DNA of 64,000 bases, from assembly GCA_046350055.1 (NCBI GenBank), contig JAXMBC010000001.1:4464001-4528000 (forward strand). The letters are read 5' to 3'. The first letter of the stretch is position 1, and each line of letters begins with the position of its first letter. Positions 10,942 to 19,423 of this stretch are shown here, piece after piece. Below the pieces are notes generated by a model. It saw only the letters and a list, made by a program, of their open reading frames with translations, was not told the origin of the DNA and made no database searches. The DNA comes from JAEUIE01 sp046350055. Lineage in GTDB: Bacteria > Planctomycetota > Planctomycetia > Gemmatales > HRBIN36. Both the position numbers and the translations under genes were made by a program.

Positions 10942-11755
10942 GACGTTCATCTTTAGTACCTTGGATCCAATCAACTATGGTTCTCACCAATATTGTGATT
11001 CGATCCTTGAGTACATGATATGCTTTCAAGTTGTCGGATGGCTGAATGACAAGACAGTCATCCAATGCCATATAGTTTATCGCCAGTTTATCGAGAGCTT
11101 TCTTTCGTCGGGGCGTGATTCTCCCACCATCGTGCACAAGAGCGTTTCGGCACGCTTTTATAAATCGCATCTCGTTCGAGGCCCAACAATGTGCTGTTAC
11201 AGTCGGACCAAACGCATTGTTGAAGTCCGACTCAGTCTGAGTTCCAGTTTGATAGCCGCTAGTATTGGTCCTAAACTCGTAGAGTCGAACTATCAGATGC
11301 TCGTATGCTGCGTAAAGAGAGCAATAACATTGCTCCTGACTGGCTGCTAAGCAAAATGCAAATTCAGGCTCGTGTGCGTTCTTCGAAAAGAGTTCTTTGA
11401 CTTCGTCCATGTAATTAGACGGTGCTTGTGTTTCTTCGCAAAGCACATCTCGATCTATCTTGTAGATAATGTCAAACAGTGCCCGGCGTTTAGCTGGGCT
11501 AATGAAATCCAACCGTGGCTCTAAGTTCTGACGAAGTGCTGTTATCCACTTGTGACACAATGATGGCGCACTCAAGAAGCCCTCAGCTTGTGCATTCAAG
11601 CACTTGTGCATTATCCATGGAAGACACGCAGCTGCTGTGATCTTCTTCAATGCCAAAAAGGTATCGAGAAGTGTTCTATGGATTGCTGTATTGCTGCACT
11701 GAGCATCAATCTGACGCGCCCACTCGTAGTCGTGAAAGGATACATACGACTCTAA
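10892..11755 (-). pseudogene. HEPN-like domain protein, 5' end removed by IS insertion
   Basis: The frame runs from the IS boundary near 11755 to a stop at 10892 and has no ATG or GTG near its start; the first usable codon is TTG 11656. The residues upstream of that TTG (LESYVSFHDYEWARQ...) still read as protein, so the gene began further upstream. The protein is alpha-helical in character and holds RNALVH near the middle of its C-terminal half, an R-x4-H motif that marks HEPN RNases. A plausible original start (ATG 13133 with GGAG 7 nt upstream) lies beyond the IS; with the IS excised at 13107 the two parts join in frame. Base composition is AT-richer than in the neighbouring leuS and metH. 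The C-terminus overlaps the frameshifted membrane gene. No antitoxin-like partner is seen. Confidence 0.6.
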
Positions 11756-11825
11756 GTCTCTCGTCCTAAATAAAGTCTACACCCGTAGTAGTAGTAAAAG
11801 GGGGGTCCGGGGGGATATTGACATG

Positions 11826-12599
11826 TCAACAACTTCCCTCGGTGCCACACCTGCTTGGGGTTGTTAGGGAAGCCTGGGCATACATCTCCTGCGGAGTTCG
11901 CAGGCCCAGGCTCCAATGCGTCCGTATCGTGTTGTACACCTCCACGGCTTGGTCGACCGCTGTTCGTAGCTGGTTGATATCCATGAAGTCCGCGTCCAGG
12001 TTGAACTCGTCCTTGAGGATGCCGTTGATCCGCTCGGCGATGGCGTTTTGGTAACAGTGATCGGCATCGGTCATGCTCGACTCCATCCCGTACGACCGCA
12101 ACGCCGCCAGGAACTCGTGACAGCAGTACTGGCAGCCGCGATCAGAGTGATGAATCACGCCCTGCCCCGACACGCCCTGGGTCTCCCGCAGCCAGCTTGC
12201 CGCCTTCGACAGTGCGATCACTGCCGAGTGGTGCGACAAGTCCCGGCTCACGTGATGCCCCACGATCCGTCGTGTGTACGCATCGCTCACCAGAAACAGG
12301 TAGGCGAACTGCCGACCACGCAGCCGGATGTATGTGCAGTCGCAGACCAGCACCTGGTTCGGCTTCGTGATCTTCCGCCCCTTGATCCGGTTCGGTGCCA
12401 CGGCGTAACCATGACGCGAATAGGTCGTCTTTTCAAAGCGTTTCTTCACCTTCACCAGGCGACCCGCGTTACGAAGCAAGTCAAACAGACGGTCGCGACC
12501 TACCTTCGTGGCGTGGTGCTTGTGAAGCCGGTCCACCAGCTTCCGCGTGCCCACGCGAGGTTCCTTCGCACGAATCGTCTCGACCGTCTTCAAGATCAC
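11826..12599 (-). CDS. IS3-family transposase OrfB (DDE integrase core)
   Basis: The 257 residues counted from 12599 contain the rve integrase fold with all three acidic residues: D in CDCTYIRL, D in HHSDRGCQY and E in NAIAERINGILKDEF. It catalyses strand transfer of the element. The same frame stays open upstream to the A tract at 12740, coding for residues such as FWVAAVEQCRG, so the active form is probably an OrfAB fusion made by -1 frameshifting, and 12599 is only the first internal start candidate (GTG). The C-terminus ends near the left inverted end. Confidence 0.92.
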   Translation of the reverse strand: MILKTVETIRAKEPRVGTRKLVDRLHKHHATKVGRDRLFDLLRNAGRLVKVKKRFEKTTYSRHGYAVAPNRIKGRKITKPNQVLVCDCTYIRLRGRQFAYLFLVSDAYTRRIVGHHVSRDLSHHSAVIALSKAASWLRETQGVSGQGVIHHSDRGCQYCCHEFLAALRSYGMESSMTDADHCYQNAIAERINGILKDEFNLDADFMDINQLRTAVDQAVEVYNTIRTHWSLGLRTPQEMYAQASLTTPSRCGTEGSC

Positions 12600-12664
12600 T
12601 GCCTCCTCGTCGCTGTCATCTCTGCTACGCTGGTGATGCTTGTAGTACGCATCCCGGCTTCGCC

Positions 12665-13048
12665 CTACCGCCCGGCAGAGTTGCCCGAGCCCGGCTTCGG
12701 TCTCACCTCGGCACTGCTCGACGGCGGCGACCCAAAAGCTTTTTTTAAGTCCACCTTGTACTTCTTCCCTGCCAGCTCGATGATCTTCTCGTGCACCAGC
12801 AGCTTCAGGTGGGCTTCCGCCAACGCCTTCTCCAGGGCGGCGATCTTCTCTTCTTCACTCTTCATCACGACCTCGACGATGTCACGCTTGGGTTGATACT
12901 TGCCGTACTCCTTCAGCCACAGTTGTACGCGACTCACCGTCGAATGCCCACGAGCCGCCGCTTCTCGCAGCGAGAGCTGACCACTCTCCAGCTCCTCTAC
13001 GATCGCCCGTTTTACCTCCGGGCTCACCACCATTCGCGCTCGTTCCAT
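12665..13048 (-). CDS. IS3-family transposase OrfA (helix-turn-helix)
   Basis: A 127-residue protein starting at ATG 13048, with AAGGAG upstream inside the right end. An N-terminal helix-turn-helix (VKRAIVEELESGQLSLREAAA...STVSRVQLWL) would bind the IS ends. It is followed by a heptad-like stretch (EEEKIAALEKALAEAHLKLLVHEKIIEL) for dimer formation. After the A tract the zero frame runs only about 30 more residues. It overlaps the orfB frame as usual for this family. Confidence 0.9.
   Translation of the reverse strand: MERARMVVSPEVKRAIVEELESGQLSLREAAARGHSTVSRVQLWLKEYGKYQPKRDIVEVVMKSEEEKIAALEKALAEAHLKLLVHEKIIELAGKKYKVDLKKAFGSPPSSSAEVRPKPGSGNSAGR
12739..12746 (-). promoter_or_regulatory. programmed -1 frameshift site of the IS (A7G)
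   Basis: On the minus strand seven A residues and a G (TTA AAA AAA GCT in the orfA frame) form a classical slippery heptamer. Slipping back one base moves ribosomes from orfA directly into the open upstream part of the orfB frame (AAA AGC TTT TGG), giving one OrfAB protein. This is the arrangement known for IS3 elements. Confidence 0.75.
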
Positions 13049-13130
13049 CCCTACACTCCTTGTTCATAACTCACGGGGAGTGTAGACTCCGGCTAGGACG
13101 GGACACAACGTGAATTCTGCCTATAGGTTC

Positions 13131-13148
13131 CATCCTTAAGCTCCAAGT
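13131..13148 (-). promoter_or_regulatory. orphaned start codon and ribosome binding site of the split HEPN gene
   Basis: On the minus strand GGAG is followed after 7 nt by ATG at 13133-13131, opening MEPIGRIHV before running into the IS end at about 13107. If the element is removed at 13107, this frame continues in phase into LESYVSFHDYEW of the HEPN gene. The assignment is inferred from spacing and frame only. Confidence 0.45.
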
Positions 13149-13199
13149 ACAACCCAATCAAGGACTACTTGTGCTTGATCACGGTTCGCAGTTTCGCAC

Positions 13200-16100
13200 T
13201 CACTTCACATTAAAATACGTAGCCTCCGGGTGGTGGACGACCAGCGCCGAAGTGGACTGCTCCGGTTCCAGTTGGAACTCTTCGCTGAGCGTAATTCCGA
13301 TCCTCTCCGGCTGCAATAATTGGCAGAGCTTCACCTGGTCTTCCAGGTTGGGGCAGGCGGGGTAGCCGAAGCTGTAGCGGCAGCCGCGGTAGGCGAGTTT
13401 GAACAGCCGCGTGACGTCGGGGTCGTCGTCCTGGCCGATGCCCCAGTCGGCTCGCATCCGCTTGTGCCAGTACTCCGCCGTCGCCTCGGCAGCTTCGACC
13501 GACAGGCCATGGAGGTACATGTACTCGGTGTAGTTGTTCTGCTCGAAGAGCTTCCTCGCCCGCTCGGAAGCGTAGCTACCGACGGTCACGACGAAGAACC
13601 CAGCATGATCGATGGCCTTGCCCGCTTCGCGTGGGGCGACGTAGTCGGCCAGGCAGAGGTTGTCGCGGCCCACCTGGCGGGGGAAGTGGAAGCGGAGTTT
13701 TTCGGTCTTGTAGTCGTCCTCGAAGATGATGAGGTCATTACCTTCGCCAGCAGCCGGGAAGTAGCCGTAGACCGCCGTGGGCTGGAGGATGTTCTCGCGG
13801 ATGCACTGCTTCTTCATGCGGTCAAAGAGCGGCAGGGCGACTTCCTGCATTTGTCGTTCGTACTCGGCGGGCTTGACGTTGTTCTTGCGGAACTGCCACT
13901 GGGTGCCAATGAGGGTGCGTTCGTTGATGAAGCGGAAGACCTCGGCAATATCGATGTTCTGGACGACCTTGGTGCCGAGGAACGGGGGCTTCGGGAGGTT
14001 CGGGGCGGGTTTCAGGGTACGTTGTGCTGGGGCTGCCTGAGCGCCTGCAGTTGCATCCCCCTCACCCCCGGCCCCTCTCCCCGGGGGGGAAAGGGGGGAA
14101 GGCGGGGCTACAGTAATAATTGGTTCGGCGTTGCGGGTCAGCGTAGCCGGCTTGTGGCCGCATAGTTCGTCCATCAGGTGCAGGCCGCTGAAGGCATCTT
14201 CACCATAGAACACGGGGCCGGTCTGATACGTTCTCCGCAGGTTGTCTTCGACGTAACGGCGTGTCAAAGCCGCGCCACCGCAGATCACCGGGATCTTGTA
14301 GCCGCGCTGCTGCATCAGTTCCAGGTTCTCTTTCATGATGACGGTGGACTTCACCAGCAGACCGCTCATGCCGATGGCCTGGGCCTTGGTCTTCTCCGCC
14401 TCTTCCAGGATGGCTTCGATCGGCATCTTGATGCCGAGGTTATAGACCTTGTAGCCGTTGTTGGTGAGGATGATGTCCACCAGGTTCTTGCCGATGTCGT
14501 GCACATCGCCCTTCACCGTGGCGAGCACGATCTTGCCCTTCTCGGATCCTTCCACCTTGGTCATGTACTGTTCGAGATGCTTGACTGCTGCCTTCATCAC
14601 CTCAGCGGATTGCAGCACGAAGGGCAACTGCATCTGGCCGGAGCCGAACAGTTCACCGACGACCTTCATGCCATCGAGCAGGATGGTGTTGATGATGTCG
14701 AGCGGGGTATAGGTGCCGCGGGCCTTCTCCAGGTCATCAACCAGGGTATCGCGACGGCCCATGATGATGGCGTTCTTCAGCCGCTCTTCAACCGTGCTTC
14801 CGAGGTCCACTGTCTTCTTGGCCCCGGTCTTCTTCTCGCCACCGAATGACTGGTAGTGGGCAATGAGCTGTTGCAGCGGATCGCCTTCTTCACGCTGGTT
14901 GAGCAGCAGACGTTCAGCCAGCTTGCGGCCTTCGGGGTCAATCTCGTTCAGCGGCAGAATCTTGCTGGCATTAAGGATGGCTGCATCCATGCCGACATCG
15001 AGCGCGAGCTTGAGGAAGACGCTGTTCACCACCTGCCGCACATAAGGGTCGAGGCCGAAACTGATATTGGAGAGGCCCAGCCAGGTACCGGCTCCCGGGA
15101 GTTCAGCCTTGATGCGTTTGATGCTGTTGAGCGTTTCCACCGCAGCGTTGCGCAGTTCTTCTTGCCCGGTGGACACGGGCAGCGTCAGCGGATCGAAGTA
15201 CAAATCAGTCGGCTCGACGCCATACTCGTTCACGCAGATGTCGTAGATACGCTTGGCGACATCGAACTTCCAGTCGCAGGTGGTGGCTTGCCCAGTCTCG
15301 TCGATGGTAAGAGCGACGAGGGCGGCCCCGTATTTCTTCGCCAGCGGGACGATGATGTCGAGCTTCTTGCGGCCTTCTTCCAGGTTGATGGAGTTGACGA
15401 ACGGTTTGCCGGTGATGTACTTCAGCCCCTCGGCCATCACCTGCCATTCGGTGGAATCGATGACCATGGGCAGCCGCACGGCTTCGTTGAACCGCCGGAG
15501 CACCTTGTTCATATCCGCCACTTCGTCGCGGCCGGGATAGGCGACGCAGACATCAAGGAGATGGGCACCTTCGTCCTGCTGCTCCCGGGCCATGGCGGCC
15601 ATGCCTTCGATGTCGTCGGCTTCGAGCAGCTTCTTGAACTTGCGAGAGCCGGTGGTGTTGGTGCGTTCGCCGACGATGAGCGGACCGGGGTTCTGCTTCA
15701 GCACCTGGGCCTGATACAGACTGGCCACGCTGGGTTCGTACGTGGGCGTCCGCTTCTTGGGTGACAGGCCCTTCACCGCCTGAGCGAGTTGGCGGATGTG
15801 TTCGTAGGTAGTGCCGCAGCATCCTCCGACGATGTTGACGCCGTAGTCGCTGACGAACTGCTTCAATGCACGGGCGAGTTCGGGGGGAGTGAGGGGGAAG
15901 TGGGCCCTGCCATCGACATTCTCGGGCAAGCCGGCGTTGGGCAGGCAGCTGATCTTCCGCCGACCGTAATCACTGAGATGGCGGATGTGGCTGACCATCA
16001 GGTCAGGGCCGGTCGCGCAGTTGATGCCGATGATGTCAATGGGCAGGGCTTCGAGCGTGACCATGGCTGAGCCGATATCCGACCCGGCCAACATGGTGCC

Positions 16101-16697
16101 CTGGCGTTCGATGGTCACTTGGGCCATGAGCGGCAGCTTCAGCCCGGCCCGTTGCATTTCTTCAACGCAGACGATAGAGACGGCTTTGAGGTTGAGAAGG
16201 TCGAACGCGGTTTCGACCAGCAACACATCAGCCCCGGCCTCAATCAGCGCCCGGGCCTGCAGGCGGTAGCCTTCGACCAGTTCATCGAAGGAGATGTGCC
16301 CCAGGGTGATGGACTTGGTGCCTGGCCCGATGGAACCGATGACGTAGCGAGGCTTGTCGGGTGTGCTGAAGGCGCTGCAGGCTTCACGGGCAATTTGCAC
16401 AGCCTTGCGGTTGATCTCGTCCACATGGTCGGCCTTGCCAAACTCATTGAGAGCGATGCGGTTGGCCCCGAACGTGTTGGTCTCGACTGCATCGGCCCCG
16501 ACTTCGAGGAACTGCTTGTGGATATCGTGAATCCACTCAGGGTGGGTGTAGAGCATCCACTCAGTGCAGTTGACGAGGTCCTTGCCGCCCCAATCGGCGT
16601 CGGTTGGTTCGTAACGGTGCAGATTCGTGCCCATCGCCCCATCAAAGACGAGAACACGGTGATCGAGAAGCTGAAGGAAGTCGGGCTTGGTCTTCAA
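13200..16697 (-). CDS. metH: cobalamin-dependent methionine synthase
   Basis: The 1165-residue protein has the full MetH order. The homocysteine domain (about 1-320) opens with VFDGAMGTNL and ends with the zinc cysteines in GGCCGTTYEH. The methyltetrahydrofolate domain (about 350-610) contains GERTNTTGS. The B12 domain has DVHDIGKNL near 731, with the cobalt-ligand histidine. The AdoMet reactivation domain (about 930-1165) contains YRGCRYSFGYPACP. It transfers the methyl group of methyl-folate to homocysteine. The only start upstream of the domain is TTG 16697, directly beside an interspersed repeat. A second, GC-rich repeat (14055-14105) has entered the linker before the reactivation domain. 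Confidence 0.96.
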   Translation of the reverse strand: MKTKPDFLQLLDHRVLVFDGAMGTNLHRYEPTDADWGGKDLVNCTEWMLYTHPEWIHDIHKQFLEVGADAVETNTFGANRIALNEFGKADHVDEINRKAVQIAREACSAFSTPDKPRYVIGSIGPGTKSITLGHISFDELVEGYRLQARALIEAGADVLLVETAFDLLNLKAVSIVCVEEMQRAGLKLPLMAQVTIERQGTMLAGSDIGSAMVTLEALPIDIIGINCATGPDLMVSHIRHLSDYGRRKISCLPNAGLPENVDGRAHFPLTPPELARALKQFVSDYGVNIVGGCCGTTYEHIRQLAQAVKGLSPKKRTPTYEPSVASLYQAQVLKQNPGPLIVGERTNTTGSRKFKKLLEADDIEGMAAMAREQQDEGAHLLDVCVAYPGRDEVADMNKVLRRFNEAVRLPMVIDSTEWQVMAEGLKYITGKPFVNSINLEEGRKKLDIIVPLAKKYGAALVALTIDETGQATTCDWKFDVAKRIYDICVNEYGVEPTDLYFDPLTLPVSTGQEELRNAAVETLNSIKRIKAELPGAGTWLGLSNISFGLDPYVRQVVNSVFLKLALDVGMDAAILNASKILPLNEIDPEGRKLAERLLLNQREEGDPLQQLIAHYQSFGGEKKTGAKKTVDLGSTVEERLKNAIIMGRRDTLVDDLEKARGTYTPLDIINTILLDGMKVVGELFGSGQMQLPFVLQSAEVMKAAVKHLEQYMTKVEGSEKGKIVLATVKGDVHDIGKNLVDIILTNNGYKVYNLGIKMPIEAILEEAEKTKAQAIGMSGLLVKSTVIMKENLELMQQRGYKIPVICGGAALTRRYVEDNLRRTYQTGPVFYGEDAFSGLHLMDELCGHKPATLTRNAEPIITVAPPSPLSPPGRGAGGEGDATAGAQAAPAQRTLKPAPNLPKPPFLGTKVVQNIDIAEVFRFINERTLIGTQWQFRKNNVKPAEYERQMQEVALPLFDRMKKQCIRENILQPTAVYGYFPAAGEGNDLIIFEDDYKTEKLRFHFPRQVGRDNLCLADYVAPREAGKAIDHAGFFVVTVGSYASERARKLFEQNNYTEYMYLHGLSVEAAEATAEYWHKRMRADWGIGQDDDPDVTRLFKLAYRGCRYSFGYPACPNLEDQVKLCQLLQPERIGITLSEEFQLEPEQSTSALVVHHPEATYFNVK
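14055..14105. repeat. GC-rich interspersed repeat inside metH
   Basis: A C-rich then G-rich stretch (core CCCCTCACCCCCGGCCCCTC followed by CCCCGGGGGGGAAAG) lies in the metH linker and is read as proline/glycine-rich PLSPPGRGAGGEG. From general knowledge, this imperfect palindrome type (CCCTCTCC...GGAGAGGG) is scattered in many GC-rich bacterial genomes and is often translated as such peptides. Confidence 0.6.
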
Positions 16698-16700
16698 GTG

Positions 16701-16725
16701 CTGATTCCTGAGTGCTGAGTCCTGA
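16701..16725 (-). repeat. short interspersed repeat, copy B (upstream edge of metH)
   Basis: The reverse complement is 23/25 identical to 8227-8251 in leuS. It ends three bases before the TTG start of metH and thus replaces the usual ribosome-binding region. Confidence 0.7.
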
Positions 16726-17101
16726 GAATGCGGTGGGGAGAAGCGTCAGGACAGCTTCAGTTAGGATAGCATTCGGAGGGATTAGGAGGAGAGTTGAGGG
16801 AGGAGTATGGGCACAAATTATGAGTGTACTGGAAGATTGCAACAACTGATCTCCGAAGGAACATACCGTTTAGCCGGTTATTTGTGTGAAGTGATACCAG
16901 TGATAAATAGTATGACCATCATTTCTTAAGAATGGAGTCCATGGAACGCAGGCAACTTCTGCCAAGCAATTGACACGTTTCTCAATTCGTTACAGAATTG
17001 CAATCACCGCGAATTTACCATCTTCCATGTAACTTAGCAGCATTGTAAGGTAGTATTGTTGCCTCTGGTTCTGTCGGACATTTTGAAATCGGTGATTCTC
17101 C
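16726..17101. other. intergenic region between metH and a divergent kinase gene
   Basis: About 375 bp without a convincing gene. It is AT-richer than metH. It should hold the promoters of metH (leftward) and of the kinase (rightward). I see no riboswitch-like or other clear structure; no cobalamin or SAM riboswitch core was recognised. Confidence 0.5.
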
Positions 17102-18001
17102 TTGAGCAAATCACGTGGAATGTTCAATTCCGGTTCGTTCAAGAAGCTTGTCCAAAAGCTATCGACAAGCCGGACAGAGGCTATTGAGTTGAAGGAAGGC
17201 GCGATACTGAAGCCAGGCTACCGCTTGACACGGCGGTTGGGGGCAGGAGCATTTGGAGAAGTGTGGGAAGCAATTACGAATGACAATGGCAAAGTTGCCT
17301 TGAAGTTTATTCCAACCAGCAAGCAACCAGCCGACATGATCGCCAAAGAAGTCAGGCTGCTCACATTTCTGCGTCAATTGCAGCACCCGAATGTACTGCA
17401 CATCAATGATGTAATGTGCATTCAGGACATGATCGTCATGGTCATGGAACTGGCGAATGGCAGCCTCCATGATCTTCATCAATTTGCTTTGAAGGATGCC
17501 AAACAGCATCTTTCGCCTACCCTGCTGTTGAATCTGCTGGGGCAAGCTGCAGCGGGGCTCGACTTTCTGGCCACGACGAAGTTGCCTAATACTCAACTCA
17601 CCCAGACCGGATTTCAGCACTGCGATGTCAAGCCGAGTAATCTTCTACTGGTGGGGCGTACGCTGAAGGTCGCCGACTTCGGGCTGGCTGGGCATCAAGG
17701 GCTGCAGACATCCCATGGCAAATCGGGCACGCCGTACTTCATGCCACCGGAATTGTATACTTCCAATTCGACAGCCCGTACGGATCAGTTTTCGTTAGCA
17801 GTGACCTACTGTTATTTACGTTCGGGCCATTATCCCTATGCCTATGATCCGGATAAACCACCTGAAGGTGCACCCTACCTGGTACGATTCCTGCCTGGTG
17901 AACGAGAAGTGCTGGCCCGTGCATTGCAATTAAGCTGGATAGATCGCTTCTCGTCGTGCACAGAGTTCATCGAGAATCTAAGAGAAGTCCTTGGCAAATA
18001 A
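17102..18001 (+). CDS. Ser/Thr protein kinase, single domain, non-RD type
   Basis: A 299-residue cytoplasmic kinase with no membrane segment. The glycine loop GAGAFGEVW, the ATP lysine in VALKFI, the catalytic loop HCDVKPSNLL, the metal motif ADFGLAG and the APE-like GTPYFMPPELY are all present. The catalytic loop has cysteine where HRD kinases have arginine, so activation-loop phosphorylation is probably not the switch. The N-terminal 40 residues are basic and likely flexible. The start is uncertain: TTG 17102 or ATG 17120, neither with a strong ribosome binding site. It stands alone, so its target is unknown. Confidence 0.88.
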   Translation: MSKSRGMFNSGSFKKLVQKLSTSRTEAIELKEGAILKPGYRLTRRLGAGAFGEVWEAITNDNGKVALKFIPTSKQPADMIAKEVRLLTFLRQLQHPNVLHINDVMCIQDMIVMVMELANGSLHDLHQFALKDAKQHLSPTLLLNLLGQAAAGLDFLATTKLPNTQLTQTGFQHCDVKPSNLLLVGRTLKVADFGLAGHQGLQTSHGKSGTPYFMPPELYTSNSTARTDQFSLAVTYCYLRSGHYPYAYDPDKPPEGAPYLVRFLPGEREVLARALQLSWIDRFSSCTEFIENLREVLGK

Positions 18002-18400
18002 ACCAGAAGCATAGACGAGAAACGCTGAACGAGCGAATCTTCTACTTGCTTCAAGTTTCTGACGTCTATTATGGAACGTTCACCACGAAGGCCGTGTGTC
18101 GTGCATTTGAGAACCCGTTGTTAAAGGGGGACGCCTCCGGCCTGGTTTTTGAATCCTACCTCGGGTAGGCGTACAAGCCCCAGACACGAGCGGGCGCCCC
18201 ACAGGTACTCTTATCGGTTCGTCAAATAGCGTCACGCATCACGAGAACCGCAGAGACACGCTCCACGCACCTAGGATAGCAGCATCACAGCAAAAGGGGT
18301 AGTGCGGTTTGGAGATGAGCACATGTTTGTTATGCCATATCATGTCATGTCAATTCTCACCCTTGCCCCGACCGCTCAGACGTGAATGTGAATCGTTCCG
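18002..18400. other. intergenic region with no recognised gene
   Basis: About 400 bp between the kinase stop and the convergent aguA stop. I see only one small hairpin (CCTACC-TCG-GGTAGG, 18155-18169). Short open frames here are not supported by start signals or composition. No tRNA or other RNA gene was recognised. Confidence 0.5.
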
Positions 18401-19423
18401 TCAAACTGGTGCTGGTTGCTGCATCGTCATGCAATGCAGCGTCCCCAGGCCCCACACCAAGTCGCCACAATAGACAGGTACGATTTCGCGACCCGGGAAA
18501 CAGTGAGCCATTGTGTGCAAGGCGTGCCGGTCGGCGGAGTCGTTGAACACCGGCACGTAGACGGCATCATTGGCGATCAGAAAGTTCGCGTAGCTCGCAG
18601 GCAGACGCTGACCATCAAAGAGGATGGGTTCGGGCATGGGCAGCGTGATGACACTCAGCCGTTCGCCCTGTGCCGTAGTGGAGCCACGGAGAATCTCGAC
18701 ATTCTCACGCAGCATTTCGTGGTTCTCATCGCTGGTGTCGCTTTCGAAGGCGCAAACTACAGTCGTCGGGTTAACAAATCGCGCGAGATCATCGACGTGG
18801 CCATGGGTATCATCGCCGACGATTCCCTTATTGAGCCAGATGGTCTTGCGGATACCGAGGTACTCGGCGAAGGCTGCTTCGTAGTCAGCTTGCGTGAAAC
18901 CGGGGTTACGGCACTGCACCTCACTGAGCAGGCATTCACGGCTGGTGAGCAGCGTGCCCTGCCCGTTTCCATCGATGCTGCCCCCTTCGAGAACGATACG
19001 TCGTCCATTCCGTTGTGGTAATTGCAGATTATCCCCAGCAACTTTTTGGCCGGTAGTGTCGTCGTTCTCCCAGTTGTCGTACTTGGCCCAGGCATTAAAG
19101 TGCCATTTCATGGCAATTGGTTTCGTGTTGCCTTGTACCCAGATAGGGCAGAAGTCTCGGGTCCAAACCCGATCTGTCATATAGTCGTGTAGCGTAAAGC
19201 GATCAGGAGCAACACCGAAGCGTTCCAAGATGCCCAGTGCTGCAGGACGGGTCATCGTCTGGGCGATGATGTTGACATGCTCCACCCGGCTGAGCTTACT
19301 TAGAAAGTCGCCATAGACCCAGGGAATGGGGCCGAAGCGGTCAGGCCAGTCTTCGATGTTGTGAGGCCAGGCGACCCAGATGCCGATGTGCGGCTCCCAC
19401 TCCGCAGGCCAGCGAATGCTCAT
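18401..19423 (-). CDS. aguA: agmatine deiminase
   Basis: The 340-residue protein is a PPAD-type guanidine-modifying enzyme. It starts RWPAEWEPHIGIWVAWP. It has the ligand-binding LEGGSIDGNG, the catalytic GDDTHGHVDDLARF and the nucleophile cysteine in LGTLHCMTMQQP at the C-terminus. It converts agmatine to N-carbamoylputrescine and ammonia. The start ATG overlaps the stop of aguB by 4 bp, so the two are translationally coupled and supply successive steps to putrescine. Confidence 0.94.
   Translation of the reverse strand: MSIRWPAEWEPHIGIWVAWPHNIEDWPDRFGPIPWVYGDFLSKLSRVEHVNIIAQTMTRPAALGILERFGVAPDRFTLHDYMTDRVWTRDFCPIWVQGNTKPIAMKWHFNAWAKYDNWENDDTTGQKVAGDNLQLPQRNGRRIVLEGGSIDGNGQGTLLTSRECLLSEVQCRNPGFTQADYEAAFAEYLGIRKTIWLNKGIVGDDTHGHVDDLARFVNPTTVVCAFESDTSDENHEMLRENVEILRGSTTAQGERLSVITLPMPEPILFDGQRLPASYANFLIANDAVYVPVFNDSADRHALHTMAHCFPGREIVPVYCGDLVWGLGTLHCMTMQQPAPV

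Larger units (their letters stand above)
11757..13107 (-). mobile_element. IS3-family insertion sequence
   Basis: About 1.35 kb with two transposase frames on the minus strand and imperfect inverted ends. Both ends share CGTCCTA, a 5-nt variable stretch, then AGTCTACAC (11762-11782 and the reverse complement of 13080-13100). The outermost bases are less conserved and I could not see a clear target duplication, so the exact ends (11755-11757 and 13105-13107) are estimates. The orfA and orfB frames are intact and linked by a slippery A tract, so the element may still be able to move. It separates a HEPN-type gene from its likely start codon. Confidence 0.85.

Noticed and set aside
11826..12896. 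Plus-strand open frames across the IS (for example 12048-12896)
   Set aside because: They are the antisense of the transposase genes; composition and motifs belong to the minus-strand OrfA/OrfB.
10600..13200. A complete defence island around the HEPN gene
   Set aside because: Only one candidate gene and one IS are present; no nuclease, helicase, restriction or antitoxin partner is visible.
13320..16718. Long plus-strand open frames opposite metH
   Set aside because: They are shadows of metH caused by GC-rich codons; no domains, and the opposite strand has complete MetH motifs.
16726..17101. Riboswitch for metH
   Set aside because: No cobalamin or SAM riboswitch core was recognised by eye; a covariance search (Rfam cobalamin and SAM models) would decide.
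18155..18169. Possible terminator or RNA gene in the 18002-18400 gap
   Set aside because: The stem is only 6 bp with no T tract and is far from either stop; no tRNA features such as a T-loop were found.
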